A model generated the notes under the pieces. That model was given only the letters and a program-made list of their open reading frames with translations. It searched no databases and was not told the origin of the DNA. Made by a program: the position numbers and the translations under genes. From Hyphomicrobiales bacterium (GTDB taxonomy: Bacteria; Pseudomonadota; Alphaproteobacteria; Rhizobiales; Rhizobiaceae): a stretch of 64,000 bases of DNA. Every line of letters begins with the position of its first letter. Within the stretch, counting starts at the first letter, position 1. This document shows positions 26,608 to 36,005 of this stretch, piece after piece. The stretch is taken from NCBI GenBank assembly GCA_900473915.1, contig UCNG01000006.1, positions 186,001 to 250,000 on the forward strand, read 5' to 3'.

Positions 26608-27522
26608 TTGGATCGCATCGACCTTTTCCGTGTCTTTGCCCGTGTTGTCGAATGTTCGAGCTTTACCCGCGCTGCCGATACGCTGGGCGTGCCGCGCTCA
26701 TCGGTTTCGGCGGCGGTTCTCGAACTGGAGGGGCGTCTCGGCGCGCGGCTCCTTCACCGCACCACCAGAAGCGTGTCGCTGACGCAGGACGGTGCCGCCT
26801 TCTATGAACGATGCCTGAGCCTGATTGCGGACGTGGAAGAAGCGGAAAACCTGTTCCGCAATACCGCCGCGCCATCCGGTACGTTGCGGGTCGACGTTCC
26901 CGGACGCATCGGGCGGCTGATCGTTGCGCCTGCCTTGCCCGCGTTTCTGGATGCCTATCCGGAAATCGATATACATCTGGGAGTGACGGATCGCGCCGTC
27001 AATCTTGTCGAGGAGAGTGTCGATTGCGTTCTGCGCGTCGGGCCATTGACCGATTCCGGGCTGATTGCCCGTTCGCTCGGAGAGCTTCCGCTGGTCAATG
27101 TGGCGAGCCCCGCCTATCTGGAGCGGTACGGCATTCCCGAAGCGCCTTCCGACCTTGCCGCGCATTGGGCGGTCAATTATGCCTCGCCGTCGAGCGGGCG
27201 CGTCGAGCCTTGGGAATGGGTCGAAGGCGACATATTGCGATCCATGCCGGTGCGCGGCCGCGTCACCGTCAACAATGCCGAAGCCTATATCGCCTGCTGT
27301 CTGGCCGGTCTCGGCCTCATCCAGATTCCCGCCTATGATGTCAAACACCATCTGGAAACGGGCGAACTGGTGGACGTGATGGCCAATATGCGCGCCGAGC
27401 CGATGCGCATGACGTTTCTCTATCCCCACCGCCAGCATCTTTCCCGCCGTCTTCAGGTCTTTGCCGACTGGCTGGAAGAACTGCTGAAGCGGGAGTTGCA
27501 CTTCAAGCCGGAGCCGGATTGA
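26608..27522 (+). CDS. LysR-family transcriptional regulator
   Basis: Regulator of 304 residues: N-terminal winged helix ([20 protein letters not shown] and [22 protein letters not shown]) and a LysR substrate-binding domain ([20 protein letters not shown]). The frame is open far upstream, but the family N-terminus begins at the TTG at 26608, which has GGAGGG 8 bases before it. Subtypes like this often control a divergent SDR, which is the arrangement here. Confidence 0.88.
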   Translation: MDRIDLFRVFARVVECSSFTRAADTLGVPRSSVSAAVLELEGRLGARLLHRTTRSVSLTQDGAAFYERCLSLIADVEEAENLFRNTAAPSGTLRVDVPGRIGRLIVAPALPAFLDAYPEIDIHLGVTDRAVNLVEESVDCVLRVGPLTDSGLIARSLGELPLVNVASPAYLERYGIPEAPSDLAAHWAVNYASPSSGRVEPWEWVEGDILRSMPVRGRVTVNNAEAYIACCLAGLGLIQIPAYDVKHHLETGELVDVMANMRAEPMRMTFLYPHRQHLSRRLQVFADWLEELLKRELHFKPEPD

Positions 27523-27619
27523 CGACAAGGCTTTTCTCTCTGTGCATGGTGGCAAGCCCGGCGTGGAAGTTTTGTTTCGGCGCAGCTATTGTGCGGCGAT
27601 CAAGCGATGGAGAAAACCG

Positions 27620-28546
27620 TTGAAGATTTTTATTTTCGGCAGTGTGAATGTGGATGTCAGCGCGCGGATGGCCGCGCTGCCGCGTCCGGGACAGACCGTG
27701 AATGCATCGGGCTATGGCATTGGCCTCGGCGGCAAGGGCGCCAATCAGGCGGTTGCGGTCGCAAAGCTTGGCGGTGACATTCGCTTCGTCGGCGCTGTCG
27801 GTAACGATGCCTTTGGCGAACTGGCCGTGAAGCAGATGCAGGAATTTGGCCTCAACACCGAAAGCGTGCGCGTGATCGACGGTGTCGATACGGGCATGGC
27901 GATCATTCAGGTCGAGGAAGCGGGGCAGAACACGATTGCGGTTTGCGCCGGGGCCAATGCGCGCTGGTCGGTGGCCGATATCGATGCCTATGCCGCCGAC
28001 ATCGCCAGGGCGAAGATCACGCTGTTGCAGCGCGAGGTTCCGCATGTTGCCAATCTGGCCGTGGCAAAAGCCGCGCGGGCGGCAGGCGGCAGCGTTCTGC
28101 TCGATCCGGCTCCGGTTGGCGATGCAAGCCGCATGGCGGACCTGATTTCATTGAGCGATATTATTTCTCCAAACGAAACGGAAGCTGCTGAAATCACCGG
28201 GATCGAGCCGACCGATCTGGCTTCCGCGGAAGCTGCTGCGCGCAATCTTCTGGAGCGCGGACCGAAGACGGTCATCGTCAAGCTTGGAAGTCGTGGTGCA
28301 TTGCTGGTGACGGCGGACGAGGTGAAGCACTTCGAACCGTTCAAGGTCGATGTGGTGGATACGGTCGCTGCTGGCGACAGTTTCAATGGCGGTTTCGCGG
28401 TCGCCTACTCGCAGGGCCAGTCCCTGCACGATTGCGTACGCTATGGTTCGGCCGCAGGTGCGATTGCGGTCACGAGAGCGGGGGCGGGTGCGGCTGCACC
28501 GACCGCTGCCGAAGTGGCAGCGCTTCTGCAAAATAAGGCAAAATGA
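27620..28546 (+). CDS. rbsK: Ribokinase
   Basis: PfkB-family sugar kinase of 308 residues that phosphorylates ribose at O5. It begins at TTG 27620 ([16 protein letters not shown]), preceded by GGAG; the frame is open from 27542 with no similarity. Motifs are [15 protein letters not shown] (signature 1), substrate-binding [20 protein letters not shown] and the catalytic [13 protein letters not shown]. It converges on the nucleoside hydrolase operon and would use the ribose that the hydrolase releases, linking it to the pentose phosphate pathway. Confidence 0.9.
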   Translation: MKIFIFGSVNVDVSARMAALPRPGQTVNASGYGIGLGGKGANQAVAVAKLGGDIRFVGAVGNDAFGELAVKQMQEFGLNTESVRVIDGVDTGMAIIQVEEAGQNTIAVCAGANARWSVADIDAYAADIARAKITLLQREVPHVANLAVAKAARAAGGSVLLDPAPVGDASRMADLISLSDIISPNETEAAEITGIEPTDLASAEAAARNLLERGPKTVIVKLGSRGALLVTADEVKHFEPFKVDVVDTVAAGDSFNGGFAVAYSQGQSLHDCVRYGSAAGAIAVTRAGAGAAAPTAAEVAALLQNKAK

Positions 28547-28680
28547 AGAATAGCGGCAATTTGTGCCGATTTTGCTCGATTTGAGCGAAAAACTGCTCAA
28601 AAACACCACTTTAAACATGGCGAAGAAACAACGAAATTAAGGCACTCGCGGCTTATTTGTGGTAAAATTATGATTTAGAG

Positions 28681-28720
28681 CACGATCCCGAAAGGTGGAC
28701 TTCCGATTTTCGGGATCGTG
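28681..28720. terminator. Palindromic repeat acting as bidirectional terminator
   Basis: Perfect 13-base arms CACGATCCCGAAA / TTTCGGGATCGTG with a 14-base loop, between convergent rbsK and the nucleoside hydrolase gene, followed by A6. The CCGAAA...TTTCGG core recurs at 48754-48776, so this belongs to a dispersed Rhizobiales-style repeat family. Confidence 0.65.
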
Positions 28721-28731
28721 TCCTGAAAAAA

Positions 28732-29667
28732 TCAAAGCGTTGCGAGACGCTCGGTCAGCAGTTTGAAGAAGCCGTCCGCATCCACATCCTTGATGAAGAG
28801 CGCGTTCTTCGGACGGTCGGTGACTTCCCACCAGTCGACCACTGTTTCGCCGATGGTCAGCTCCGAATTGATCTCGATTTCCACATTGCATTCGCGTCCG
28901 GAATATAGTTCCGGCTTGATGAGGTAGGCGATGACGTTCGGGTCGTGCAGCGGGCCGCCGTCGGTGCCGTACTTGGCTTCGTCATAGCGCTCGAAGAATT
29001 CGAGCCATGCCGCAACCACTTCGCCGACATGGGTGCCGATGCCGCGAATGGCGGCGATGCGCTTCTCCGTCGTCAGCACCTTGTGCGTGACGTCAAGCGG
29101 CATCATGGTGATCTTGATGCCGGATTTGAACACCACTGCTGCGGCATGCGGATCGACATAGATGTTGAATTCCGCCGATGGCGTGATGTTGCCGCCCTCG
29201 AAATAGCCGCCGCCCATCAGCACGATTTCCTTGACGCGCCCGGCAATCTTCGGCTCGCGGATCAGTGCGGATGCGATGTTGGTGAGCGGTCCGAGCGGGC
29301 AGAGCGTCACCGTGCCGGGTTCTTCCTTCATCAGCGTTTCGATAATGAAATCAACGCCATGTTGTGCCTGCAGCGGCATGGTCGGGGCGGGCAGGTCGTA
29401 GCCGTCGAGGCCGGTCTTGCCATGCACGTTTTCAGCCGTCACGAGCGGGCGCACCAGAGGGCGGATAGAGCCTGCAAACACTTTTGTGCCCGGCTTCTTC
29501 GCCACTTCGCAGATCGTGCGGGTATTGACTTCGGTGCGCGCCAGCGGGCCGTTGCCTGCGACGGCGGTAATGCCGAGAATGTCGAGTTCCGGGCTTGCCA
29601 AGGCCAGAAGAATGGCGACGGCATCGTCCTGACCGGGATCGGTATCGATAATGATTTTACGGGCCAT
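28732..29667 (-). CDS. Inosine-uridine-type nucleoside hydrolase
   Basis: Nucleoside N-ribohydrolase of 311 residues that splits nucleosides to base and ribose. The N-terminal Ca2+-binding aspartate cluster DTDPGQDDAVAI is intact, followed by GNGPLART and the substrate histidine region AENVHGKTG; the third metal ligand is in HDPNVIAYL. The base specificity cannot be read. It is the last gene of the BMP-importer operon, 21 bases after the ADP-ribosylglycohydrolase gene. Confidence 0.92.
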   Translation of the reverse strand: MARKIIIDTDPGQDDAVAILLALASPELDILGITAVAGNGPLARTEVNTRTICEVAKKPGTKVFAGSIRPLVRPLVTAENVHGKTGLDGYDLPAPTMPLQAQHGVDFIIETLMKEEPGTVTLCPLGPLTNIASALIREPKIAGRVKEIVLMGGGYFEGGNITPSAEFNIYVDPHAAAVVFKSGIKITMMPLDVTHKVLTTEKRIAAIRGIGTHVGEVVAAWLEFFERYDEAKYGTDGGPLHDPNVIAYLIKPELYSGRECNVEIEINSELTIGETVVDWWEVTDRPKNALFIKDVDADGFFKLLTERLATL

Positions 29668-29688
29668 GATGGTTTCCTGATGAGGGAT

Positions 29689-31074
29689 TTAAAGGGCGTT
29701 TCGCGCCGCTTCGACCGTCTGGTCGACAAGCGCGTCGAAGGAGATTTTCGCCGGGCGGCGCATATAGGTGACGATGTCGTCGGCCAGAAGCGGCTTCGAC
29801 CACCGTTCGGCGATGATGCCGGAACCGCGCTGGATAGCGATCATGCTTAGAATCTGCGCGGCATTGCAGTCGACGTCGTGGCCGATGCCGCAGACGATTT
29901 CGAGCGTGCGGTCGAAGTCGCCTTCGCCGAACCAGAGCGCGATAACCTGCGCGGCTGCATTCGGATAGACATGAATCCAGTTATATTCGGCATATTCCGC
30001 ATCGCATGTCGCCCATGCTTCCTGCCAGTTACCGGCAGAGCGGCAGGCATCGAGCGCAAAGGCCAGAACCGCGCCATACTCGGTCTGGACCGGGAAAAGT
30101 GCTGCCGTTGAAACCAGCAATTCGCGCGTGTCGCTGACCACAAAGGCGCGCGCCGCCATGACGGCGTTGAAGACTTCGCCAAGAATACCGTTTCCGGCAT
30201 GGGAGATTTCCGCATCCATAAAGGCAAGGCGGGCAGCTTCGCGGGCGCGGCCCGGCACAACCATGCCGCAGATCGTGCCGCGCATCTGCGCGCCGATCCA
30301 TTCGTCGAACGGGTTGTCGCAAGTGCCGGTTTCAGGCGGGGTAAGGCCGCGCCGCATGTTGGAAAGCGCGATTGCCTCCGCCGACCAGCCAAGCGGAATC
30401 AGCGAGGTCCAGCGCTCGGCAATGTCGGCGCTGGTGACCGCTGAACCCTTGTCGCCAAAGGCCTCGAGAAATGCGATCTCGAAGGTGATGTCGTCATTAT
30501 AGGTGTTGGGCTCGCGCACATAATCGCGGATCGGTCCGAAGACCGCCATGATGTTTTCCGCCGTATAGCCTTCAAGCGCCGTGCCAGCTGCGGCCCCGAC
30601 AAGTTGCGCCATCCATGCGGCGGCTGTGCGGTCGCGGAAATCATCGGACTGGATGGCATAGAGCACATCGTCCGGCCATTGAACGGCGGCGTCGAATTCG
30701 TCCCATGAGCGATAGCGCACCGTCTTTTGCGACGGATGGTCGGGGTCGGGTTGTGCAGCGCGCATCAGGACGCGCAGGCGCATGTCGATGCGATAGAGCG
30801 TTTCAAAATCGCCGCGCTCAAGTGCTGCCAGCCCGTCGCGCAGCAGTTCTTCATAAGGCGCAAGGACAAAGCCCTTGTTTTCCAGCGATTGCAGGGCGCC
30901 TGCCATCAGGCACTCGGGCGCTGCCGATCCCGGCACATTGCTTTTCCAGAACATGGCCATGAGATCGTCCTGCGCCTTCATGACGGCGCTCGCATCCCAT
31001 GTCTGTTCTTCCGCCGTGCGTATGACAGGCTTTGTGTCGCGCAGCAGGTCGCGCGTCAGTTCCCAGGCTTTCAT
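29689..31074 (-). CDS. ADP-ribosylglycohydrolase-family protein
   Basis: Protein of 461 residues with an N-terminal segment of about 140 residues (acidic, helical, no recognised domain) and a C-terminal ADP-ribosyl-glycohydrolase fold. Metal-ligand motifs are YNDDITFEIAF, SHAGNGILGE and the late CGIGHDVDCNAAQ, matching the family D-x-D/T-x-x-x pattern. Most members cleave ADP-ribosyl or ribosyl N- or O-glycosides. Placed between a nucleoside importer and a nucleoside hydrolase, it probably processes a ribosylated nutrient rather than protein ADP-ribosylation. That is inference. The gap to the permease is 23 bases. Confidence 0.82.
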   Translation of the reverse strand: MKAWELTRDLLRDTKPVIRTAEEQTWDASAVMKAQDDLMAMFWKSNVPGSAAPECLMAGALQSLENKGFVLAPYEELLRDGLAALERGDFETLYRIDMRLRVLMRAAQPDPDHPSQKTVRYRSWDEFDAAVQWPDDVLYAIQSDDFRDRTAAAWMAQLVGAAAGTALEGYTAENIMAVFGPIRDYVREPNTYNDDITFEIAFLEAFGDKGSAVTSADIAERWTSLIPLGWSAEAIALSNMRRGLTPPETGTCDNPFDEWIGAQMRGTICGMVVPGRAREAARLAFMDAEISHAGNGILGEVFNAVMAARAFVVSDTRELLVSTAALFPVQTEYGAVLAFALDACRSAGNWQEAWATCDAEYAEYNWIHVYPNAAAQVIALWFGEGDFDRTLEIVCGIGHDVDCNAAQILSMIAIQRGSGIIAERWSKPLLADDIVTYMRRPAKISFDALVDQTVEAARNAL

Positions 31075-31097
31075 TTCATTCTCATTTCAGGCTCATT

Positions 31098-31994
31098 TCA
31101 GGAGTTTTTCAGTTGCTTGGCGCGGCGCTGGCGCCGCGCCGCATGGATCGTCAGCACGACGACCGGGACGAGATAGGGGATCATCTGCATCAGCTCGAAA
31201 GGCAGGCCAAGGCTTTGCAGCGTGATGGCGAAACCTTCCGCCGCCGCCAGAACCAGGCTCGCCACGAGTGTTCCCCATGCGGTGCCCTGTCCCATGACTT
31301 CCGCCGCAATGGCGATGAAGCCGCGACCGGCGGTCATGTTCTGGGCAAACCAGGTGACATAGCCGAGCGACAGATAGGCCCCCGCCGCGCCGCCGAAGAG
31401 ACCGGACAGGACAAGCGCCATCATCTGCACGCGGCCCGTATGGATACCGGCGGCGCGCGCCGATTTCGGGTCGACGCCGGTGGCGCGCAGATGCAGGCCG
31501 AAGCGCGTGCGCATCATCAGGAGGCTGACCGCCGGGACGGCGAGAAGGGCTGCGAAGGTGAGTACATGGATATTGCCGATGAAAGGCACGGGGATGCTTG
31601 GCAGCGCGCCGCTTTTGAGCGCGCCCGACATGCCCTTGTCGCCCGTCGCCAGATAAAGCCCGAGCGTGGTTGCGGCCGCAGCCGCGATGTTGAGCGCGAT
31701 GCCAGTCATGATGAGGTCGGTGCCAAGCCGGTTGACCGAAAGCGACATGAGCAAGCCAAGAAGCGCGCCGACGACAAGCGCCGCCAAAAGGCCGATAGCC
31801 GGGCTTCCCGCCGCGGCACTGGCCAGAACGGCGATGAGGGCCGCGACCAGCATCATGCCTTCCATGCCGATATTGAGCACGCCCGCGCGGTCGGAAATCA
31901 TCACGCCGAGTGCTGCCAGCAGCAATGGCGTCGCCACGCGCAGGATCGTGCCGATGAAATGCGGGTCGAAAATCTGTGCGAGAACGGTGCTCAT
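31098..31994 (-). CDS. BMP-type ABC transporter permease 2
   Basis: Inner-membrane permease of 298 residues, about nine helices, with LLLAALGVMISDRAGVLNIG and GIHTGRVQMMALVLSGLFGGAAGA typical of nucleoside (BMP/NupPQ-like) importers. The frame continues to 32738, but that part is antisense or shadow of the upstream permease; the ATG at 31994 overlaps the upstream stop (ATGA) and gives the family length. It pairs with the permease at 31991-33082. Confidence 0.9.
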   Translation of the reverse strand: MSTVLAQIFDPHFIGTILRVATPLLLAALGVMISDRAGVLNIGMEGMMLVAALIAVLASAAAGSPAIGLLAALVVGALLGLLMSLSVNRLGTDLIMTGIALNIAAAAATTLGLYLATGDKGMSGALKSGALPSIPVPFIGNIHVLTFAALLAVPAVSLLMMRTRFGLHLRATGVDPKSARAAGIHTGRVQMMALVLSGLFGGAAGAYLSLGYVTWFAQNMTAGRGFIAIAAEVMGQGTAWGTLVASLVLAAAEGFAITLQSLGLPFELMQMIPYLVPVVVLTIHAARRQRRAKQLKNS

Positions 31995-33082
31995 GCCTGT
32001 ACTCCCGGCTGCACTGCGGCTTGTTCTCCTTCGCGATTGCGAAGGTTGCGGATCAGCCGCAGGACGGTCGGATGATTGTGAATGACGCTTGCCGTCGCGC
32101 CCACCATGATGGCGGCGGTTACAAGCCCCACCACTTCGGTCGGGATGTTCATGTTGCGGGCCAGAAGATCGCCGCCCACCTGCACGAAACCAAGGAAAAG
32201 TGCGGACGGAACGAGCAGGAACGGGTTTTCGCGTGCCAGAATGGCGACGACGAGGCCGGTCCAGCCATAACCCGGCAGATCGAGCCAGGCGAAGCGGGCA
32301 TGAAGGCCCAGAACTTCCAGCGCCCCCGCCATGCCCGCCACCAGTCCGCCGACAATCTGGGCGCGCATGATGATGCGTTTCAGCGGCAGGCCGAGATGAT
32401 TGGCAAAGCCGGGGCTTGAGCCTGCAATACGGATATTGAGGCCGGAGCGCGTCCAGTAAAGCCAGATGCCGCCAGCGATGCAGGCGAGGATTGCAATGAT
32501 CGAACCGCTGTTGAGGCGGGTACCGGCCAGAAGGCGGTCCAGCTTGGCATCCGCCGGAATCTTGAGCGACATCATCCCGCCCGCAGCCGGATCGCGGATG
32601 ACATAGTTGAGGACGAAGAGGCCGAGAAACAGGAAGGCATAGTTCAGGACGAGGGACGTCACCATTTCCGATGCGCCAAAGCGAAGCCGCAGCGCTGCCG
32701 GAATGGTGCAGGCGAAACTGCCCGCCACCGCGCCGCAAAGGATCGCCACCGGCAGCGAGAACCAGCCGAGCGAAGGGAGCAGAACGGCACCCGCCACCGC
32801 GCCGAGCGCGCCGAGGAAGAAGCCGCTCTCCGCGCCCAGATTGAACAGGCCGGAGCGGAACATGATGGTGATCGCAAGGCCGGTCAGCATGATCGGCGTT
32901 GCCGCCTCCACCACGTTGCCCATATGGCGAATGCTGCCGAACGGTCCGAGGAAGAAAGTTTTGAGAACGCCTGCCGGGTTGTCCTGCATCAATGCCAGCG
33001 GCACAAGCAGAACGGCCATGATGACGCCGATCACCAGCACGGTCAGGAAGAATGGAATGAGATAGGAAATCAGTCTGCGCAT
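31991..33082 (-). CDS. BMP-type ABC transporter permease 1
   Basis: Permease of 363 residues with about ten helices and the family segments TPIMLTGLAITIMFRSGLFN and LPGYGWTGLVVAILARENP. It forms the membrane channel with the 298-residue permease; the start overlaps the ATPase stop by one base (TAATG) and its own stop overlaps the next start, so translation is coupled along the operon. Confidence 0.92.
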   Translation of the reverse strand: MRRLISYLIPFFLTVLVIGVIMAVLLVPLALMQDNPAGVLKTFFLGPFGSIRHMGNVVEAATPIMLTGLAITIMFRSGLFNLGAESGFFLGALGAVAGAVLLPSLGWFSLPVAILCGAVAGSFACTIPAALRLRFGASEMVTSLVLNYAFLFLGLFVLNYVIRDPAAGGMMSLKIPADAKLDRLLAGTRLNSGSIIAILACIAGGIWLYWTRSGLNIRIAGSSPGFANHLGLPLKRIIMRAQIVGGLVAGMAGALEVLGLHARFAWLDLPGYGWTGLVVAILARENPFLLVPSALFLGFVQVGGDLLARNMNIPTEVVGLVTAAIMVGATASVIHNHPTVLRLIRNLRNREGEQAAVQPGVQA

Positions 33083-34653
33083 TATATACGTGTCCCCAGC
33101 ATATACGGTCCGAGGACGGCTGGTGTTATGTCTGGTCCGTTTTCCAGAACAGCGACGATGCGTCCATTGAAGAAAACGACGATACGATCGCTCAAACGCA
33201 GCAATTCGTCGAGATCGGCGCTGATAAGCAGCACGGCGCAGCCGCCTTGCGCCACTTCATCGATGCGCCGATGCAGGAAGGCCGCCGCCGAAACGTCGAT
33301 GCCGCGCGTCGGCTGGTCGGCGATCAGGAATTTCGGATTGGTGGCAAGCTCGCGCGCGGCGATGAGCTTTTGTGCATTGCCGCCGGAAAGGGAATCGAGC
33401 CGCTCGGTAATCGCGCCCGCGCGCACCGAATATTGCCTTATCATGCCGCTGACGCGCGCCTTGATGGCGTTCCAGCGCAGGAAAGGCCCCCGGAATATTT
33501 GCCTGTCGGCGGTAATCGATCCGGCTCCGGCTATGGCGTTTTCGGCCAGGGACAGGCCGGGTGCGCCGCCTTGCGAAAAGCGGTCCGCCGGCAGATGAGC
33601 AAGCCCCTGCTTGCGCCAGCTTGCCGTGTCGGCGCGCAGCATGTCCACGCCGTTGAGGCTGATCGTGCCGCTGGCCGCTTCCGCAAGGCCGGAAAGCACG
33701 GATACGAGGCCGCGCTGGCCGCTCCCATCGACACCGGCAACGCCGACGATTTCGCCCGCGCCAACGGTCAGGTCCACATCCTTGATGCGGTCTGCCGGAT
33801 CGGCGGCTTTCGTCGTGACGCCCTTCATGTCGAGAACGGTTTTCATCGCGCCGTGCTTGTGGGCGCGTTGGGGAATGTCCACCGCGTGGCCCATCACCAT
33901 CTGCATGATGGCGTCGTCCGGCACGTCGGCAAGCTTTTCCGTGCCCGCGACGGCACCGGCGCGCAATACGGTCACGCTTTCGGCCAGCTCGCGCACTTCA
34001 TTCAGCTTGTGGGAAATGAAGAGGATGGTAATGCCTTCGTCGCGCAGCGATTTCAGCTTGCGCATCAGCTCCTCGATCTCCGGCGGCGAGAGAACGGCGG
34101 TCGGCTCATCGAGGATGAGAAGCCGCGTGCGGCGCGCCAGCGCCTTGAGGATTTCAACCTTCTGCTGGGCGGCGACGGAAAGCGCGCCCGTGATCGCGTC
34201 CGGGTCGGCGTGCAGGTCATATTGCTGCATCAGCGCCTCGACCATTTTGCGCGCGCCCGCGCGGTCGATCAGCCCGGCCTTCACCGGTTCATGGCCGAGA
34301 ATGATGTTTTCGGTAACGGTCAGGGTCGGCACGAGCGAGAAATGCTGGTGCACCATGCCGATGCCTTGTGCGGCGGCGTCTTCCGGCGACCATGCGGCGA
34401 TATGCTTGCCATCGACAACGATTTCACCCGCCGTGGCATTTTCGATGCCGAACAGGATTTTCATGAGCGTGGATTTGCCAGCGCCGTTCTCGCCGCAAAT
34501 GGCGTGGATGGAACCGGCGCGGATCGAAAACGACACATCGCGAAGCGCCTCAGTGCCGTTCGGATAGACCTTGCTCACATCGCGGAAAGCGACGATTGGG
34601 CGGAAGGCGACGATAGCATCGCCGCCTTCAATATTTTCAGCTGGATTTTCCAC
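33082..34653 (-). CDS. BMP-type ABC transporter ATPase (two cassettes)
   Basis: ATP-binding subunit of 523 residues with two fused ABC domains. The first has Walker A GENGAGKST, signature LSVAAQQKVEIL and Walker B LLILDEPTAVLSP. The second has the degenerate Walker A GVDGSGQRG, normal for this family, signature LSGGNAQK and Walker B FLIADQPTRGID. It follows the binding-protein gene by 2 bases. The pair of cassettes and the operon identify a nucleoside or similar importer. Confidence 0.93.
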   Translation of the reverse strand: MENPAENIEGGDAIVAFRPIVAFRDVSKVYPNGTEALRDVSFSIRAGSIHAICGENGAGKSTLMKILFGIENATAGEIVVDGKHIAAWSPEDAAAQGIGMVHQHFSLVPTLTVTENIILGHEPVKAGLIDRAGARKMVEALMQQYDLHADPDAITGALSVAAQQKVEILKALARRTRLLILDEPTAVLSPPEIEELMRKLKSLRDEGITILFISHKLNEVRELAESVTVLRAGAVAGTEKLADVPDDAIMQMVMGHAVDIPQRAHKHGAMKTVLDMKGVTTKAADPADRIKDVDLTVGAGEIVGVAGVDGSGQRGLVSVLSGLAEAASGTISLNGVDMLRADTASWRKQGLAHLPADRFSQGGAPGLSLAENAIAGAGSITADRQIFRGPFLRWNAIKARVSGMIRQYSVRAGAITERLDSLSGGNAQKLIAARELATNPKFLIADQPTRGIDVSAAAFLHRRIDEVAQGGCAVLLISADLDELLRLSDRIVVFFNGRIVAVLENGPDITPAVLGPYMLGTRI

Positions 34654-34655
34654 GA

Positions 34656-35762
34656 TCAGGGACGAACCTTGTTGCGGGTCGCGTTGAGATCCTCGGTGCT
34701 CATGCCGAATGCGGTCGGAACCGTGATCTTGCCCTCGGAAATCTCTTCGGAAGCCTTCTTGATGGCGTCCTTCATTTCCTGCGTGGCCATGGAAGCCATG
34801 TTGCCGTCCTGCACGATGCCGACAGCACCTTCCTTGAGGCCGAGCGCTTCGGCCTTGCCGAACGGCAGGTCGCCTGCCTTGAAGCGCTCATAGGCTTGCA
34901 GGAGGCTGACATCGACATTCTTCAGAACGGAGCTGACAACCTGCTTGGCAATCGCCGGGTCGCTGTCCTTGAAGATCGCTTCCTGGTCGGAATCGACGCC
35001 CAGCACATATTTACCGGTTTCCTTGGCAGCGGAAAGCTGGCCGAGGCCGGTCTGCGAGGCGACGACGAAGCCGAGCGCGACATCGGAGCGATATTGCGCC
35101 AGGCCAAGCTCCTTGCCCTTGGCGGCATCCATGAAGGACCCAGCATAGGAAATGGCGATCTTGGCGTCGGGCAGGACGGCTTGCGCACCGGCGATATAGC
35201 CGACGAGGAAGTCGTTGATGACCGGAATGTCCATGCCGCCGAGGAAGCCGAGGTTCTTGCCGGTATCGCCAAGCTTGCCGTCCTTCAGCAGCGAAGCCGC
35301 CAGCATGCCGCCCAGATAAGAGCCTTCGTTCTGCTTGTATTGGATGGAATAGACATTGTCGTAGCCGCCTTCTTCATAAGGCACGCTTGCATCATAGAGG
35401 ATGTATTTCTTGTCCGGATATTGCTGGGCGACCGAGCCGACGGTTTCCGACATCTGGTAGGTGCCGCCGATAATCAGGTCCCAGTCCTGTTCGGACGCAT
35501 CGAGGAACACCGGCTCCCATTTGGTCGGATCGTCGCCGATTTCGAGAATCTTGGTCTCGACGTCGTCGCCATATTTGTCCTTGATCATCTTCATGCCCTT
35601 GGCGGCGCTGTCGAAGAACGACTTGTCGCCGAGCGCGCCATTGATGATGAGCAGGATCTTGTCCTGGGCCTGTGCCGCCGTGGTGGCGAATGTGCCCATC
35701 GCCGTCGATGCGGCAAGGGCAAAGGCAAGGCTGATTATTCCCCGTCTGGTGGATTTGATCAC
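34656..35762 (-). CDS. BMP-family ABC substrate-binding protein
   Basis: Periplasmic binding protein of 368 residues, first gene of the nucleoside operon. The frame opens at 35882, but GTG at 35762 has GGAG 7 bases before it and starts a signal peptide (VIKSTRRGIISLAFALAAS to AQAQ). The mature part shows LIINGALGDKSFFDSAAKG, DLIIGGTYQMSETVGSVAQ and GYIAGAQAVLPDAKIAISYAG, characteristic of the PnrA/Bmp family, which binds purine nucleosides. Confidence 0.92.
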   Translation of the reverse strand: MIKSTRRGIISLAFALAASTAMGTFATTAAQAQDKILLIINGALGDKSFFDSAAKGMKMIKDKYGDDVETKILEIGDDPTKWEPVFLDASEQDWDLIIGGTYQMSETVGSVAQQYPDKKYILYDASVPYEEGGYDNVYSIQYKQNEGSYLGGMLAASLLKDGKLGDTGKNLGFLGGMDIPVINDFLVGYIAGAQAVLPDAKIAISYAGSFMDAAKGKELGLAQYRSDVALGFVVASQTGLGQLSAAKETGKYVLGVDSDQEAIFKDSDPAIAKQVVSSVLKNVDVSLLQAYERFKAGDLPFGKAEALGLKEGAVGIVQDGNMASMATQEMKDAIKKASEEISEGKITVPTAFGMSTEDLNATRNKVRP

Positions 35763-35942
35763 AACAGAACTCCAATGCTGTAGCGTTATAGAGATGGATT
35801 TTCTGCTTTGGATAATTTGCCTCCACCCACAGAACCCCCACACCTGGGGAGCGATCAAACGCTGACGGCGGGTGCGAGTCAATCGCCAAACTTTTTGCCC
35901 GCTGTGGACAAAGCAAGTCTGTTGCGCGCAACCATTTGTTTC

Positions 35943-35992
35943 ATCGCATTATCGCAACGCAAAACCGTTTCACACTTTTGCTGGAAATGCTC
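35943..35992. repeat. Dispersed 50-base repeat, copy 1
   Basis: Shares 45 or more positions with 44611-44659: both contain ATCGCATTATC, a short variable part, ACGCAAAA, then CGTTTCACACTTTTGCTGG and AAATGCTC. Both copies lie in gaps and are on the same strand. Confidence 0.7.
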
Positions 35993-36005
35993 ATAAAGCC
36001 ATCGC

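Noticed and set aside
31995-32738. Long N-terminal extension of the permease at 31098
   Set aside because: The extension lies over the other permease in another frame; the ATG at 31994 with ATGA overlap is the natural start.
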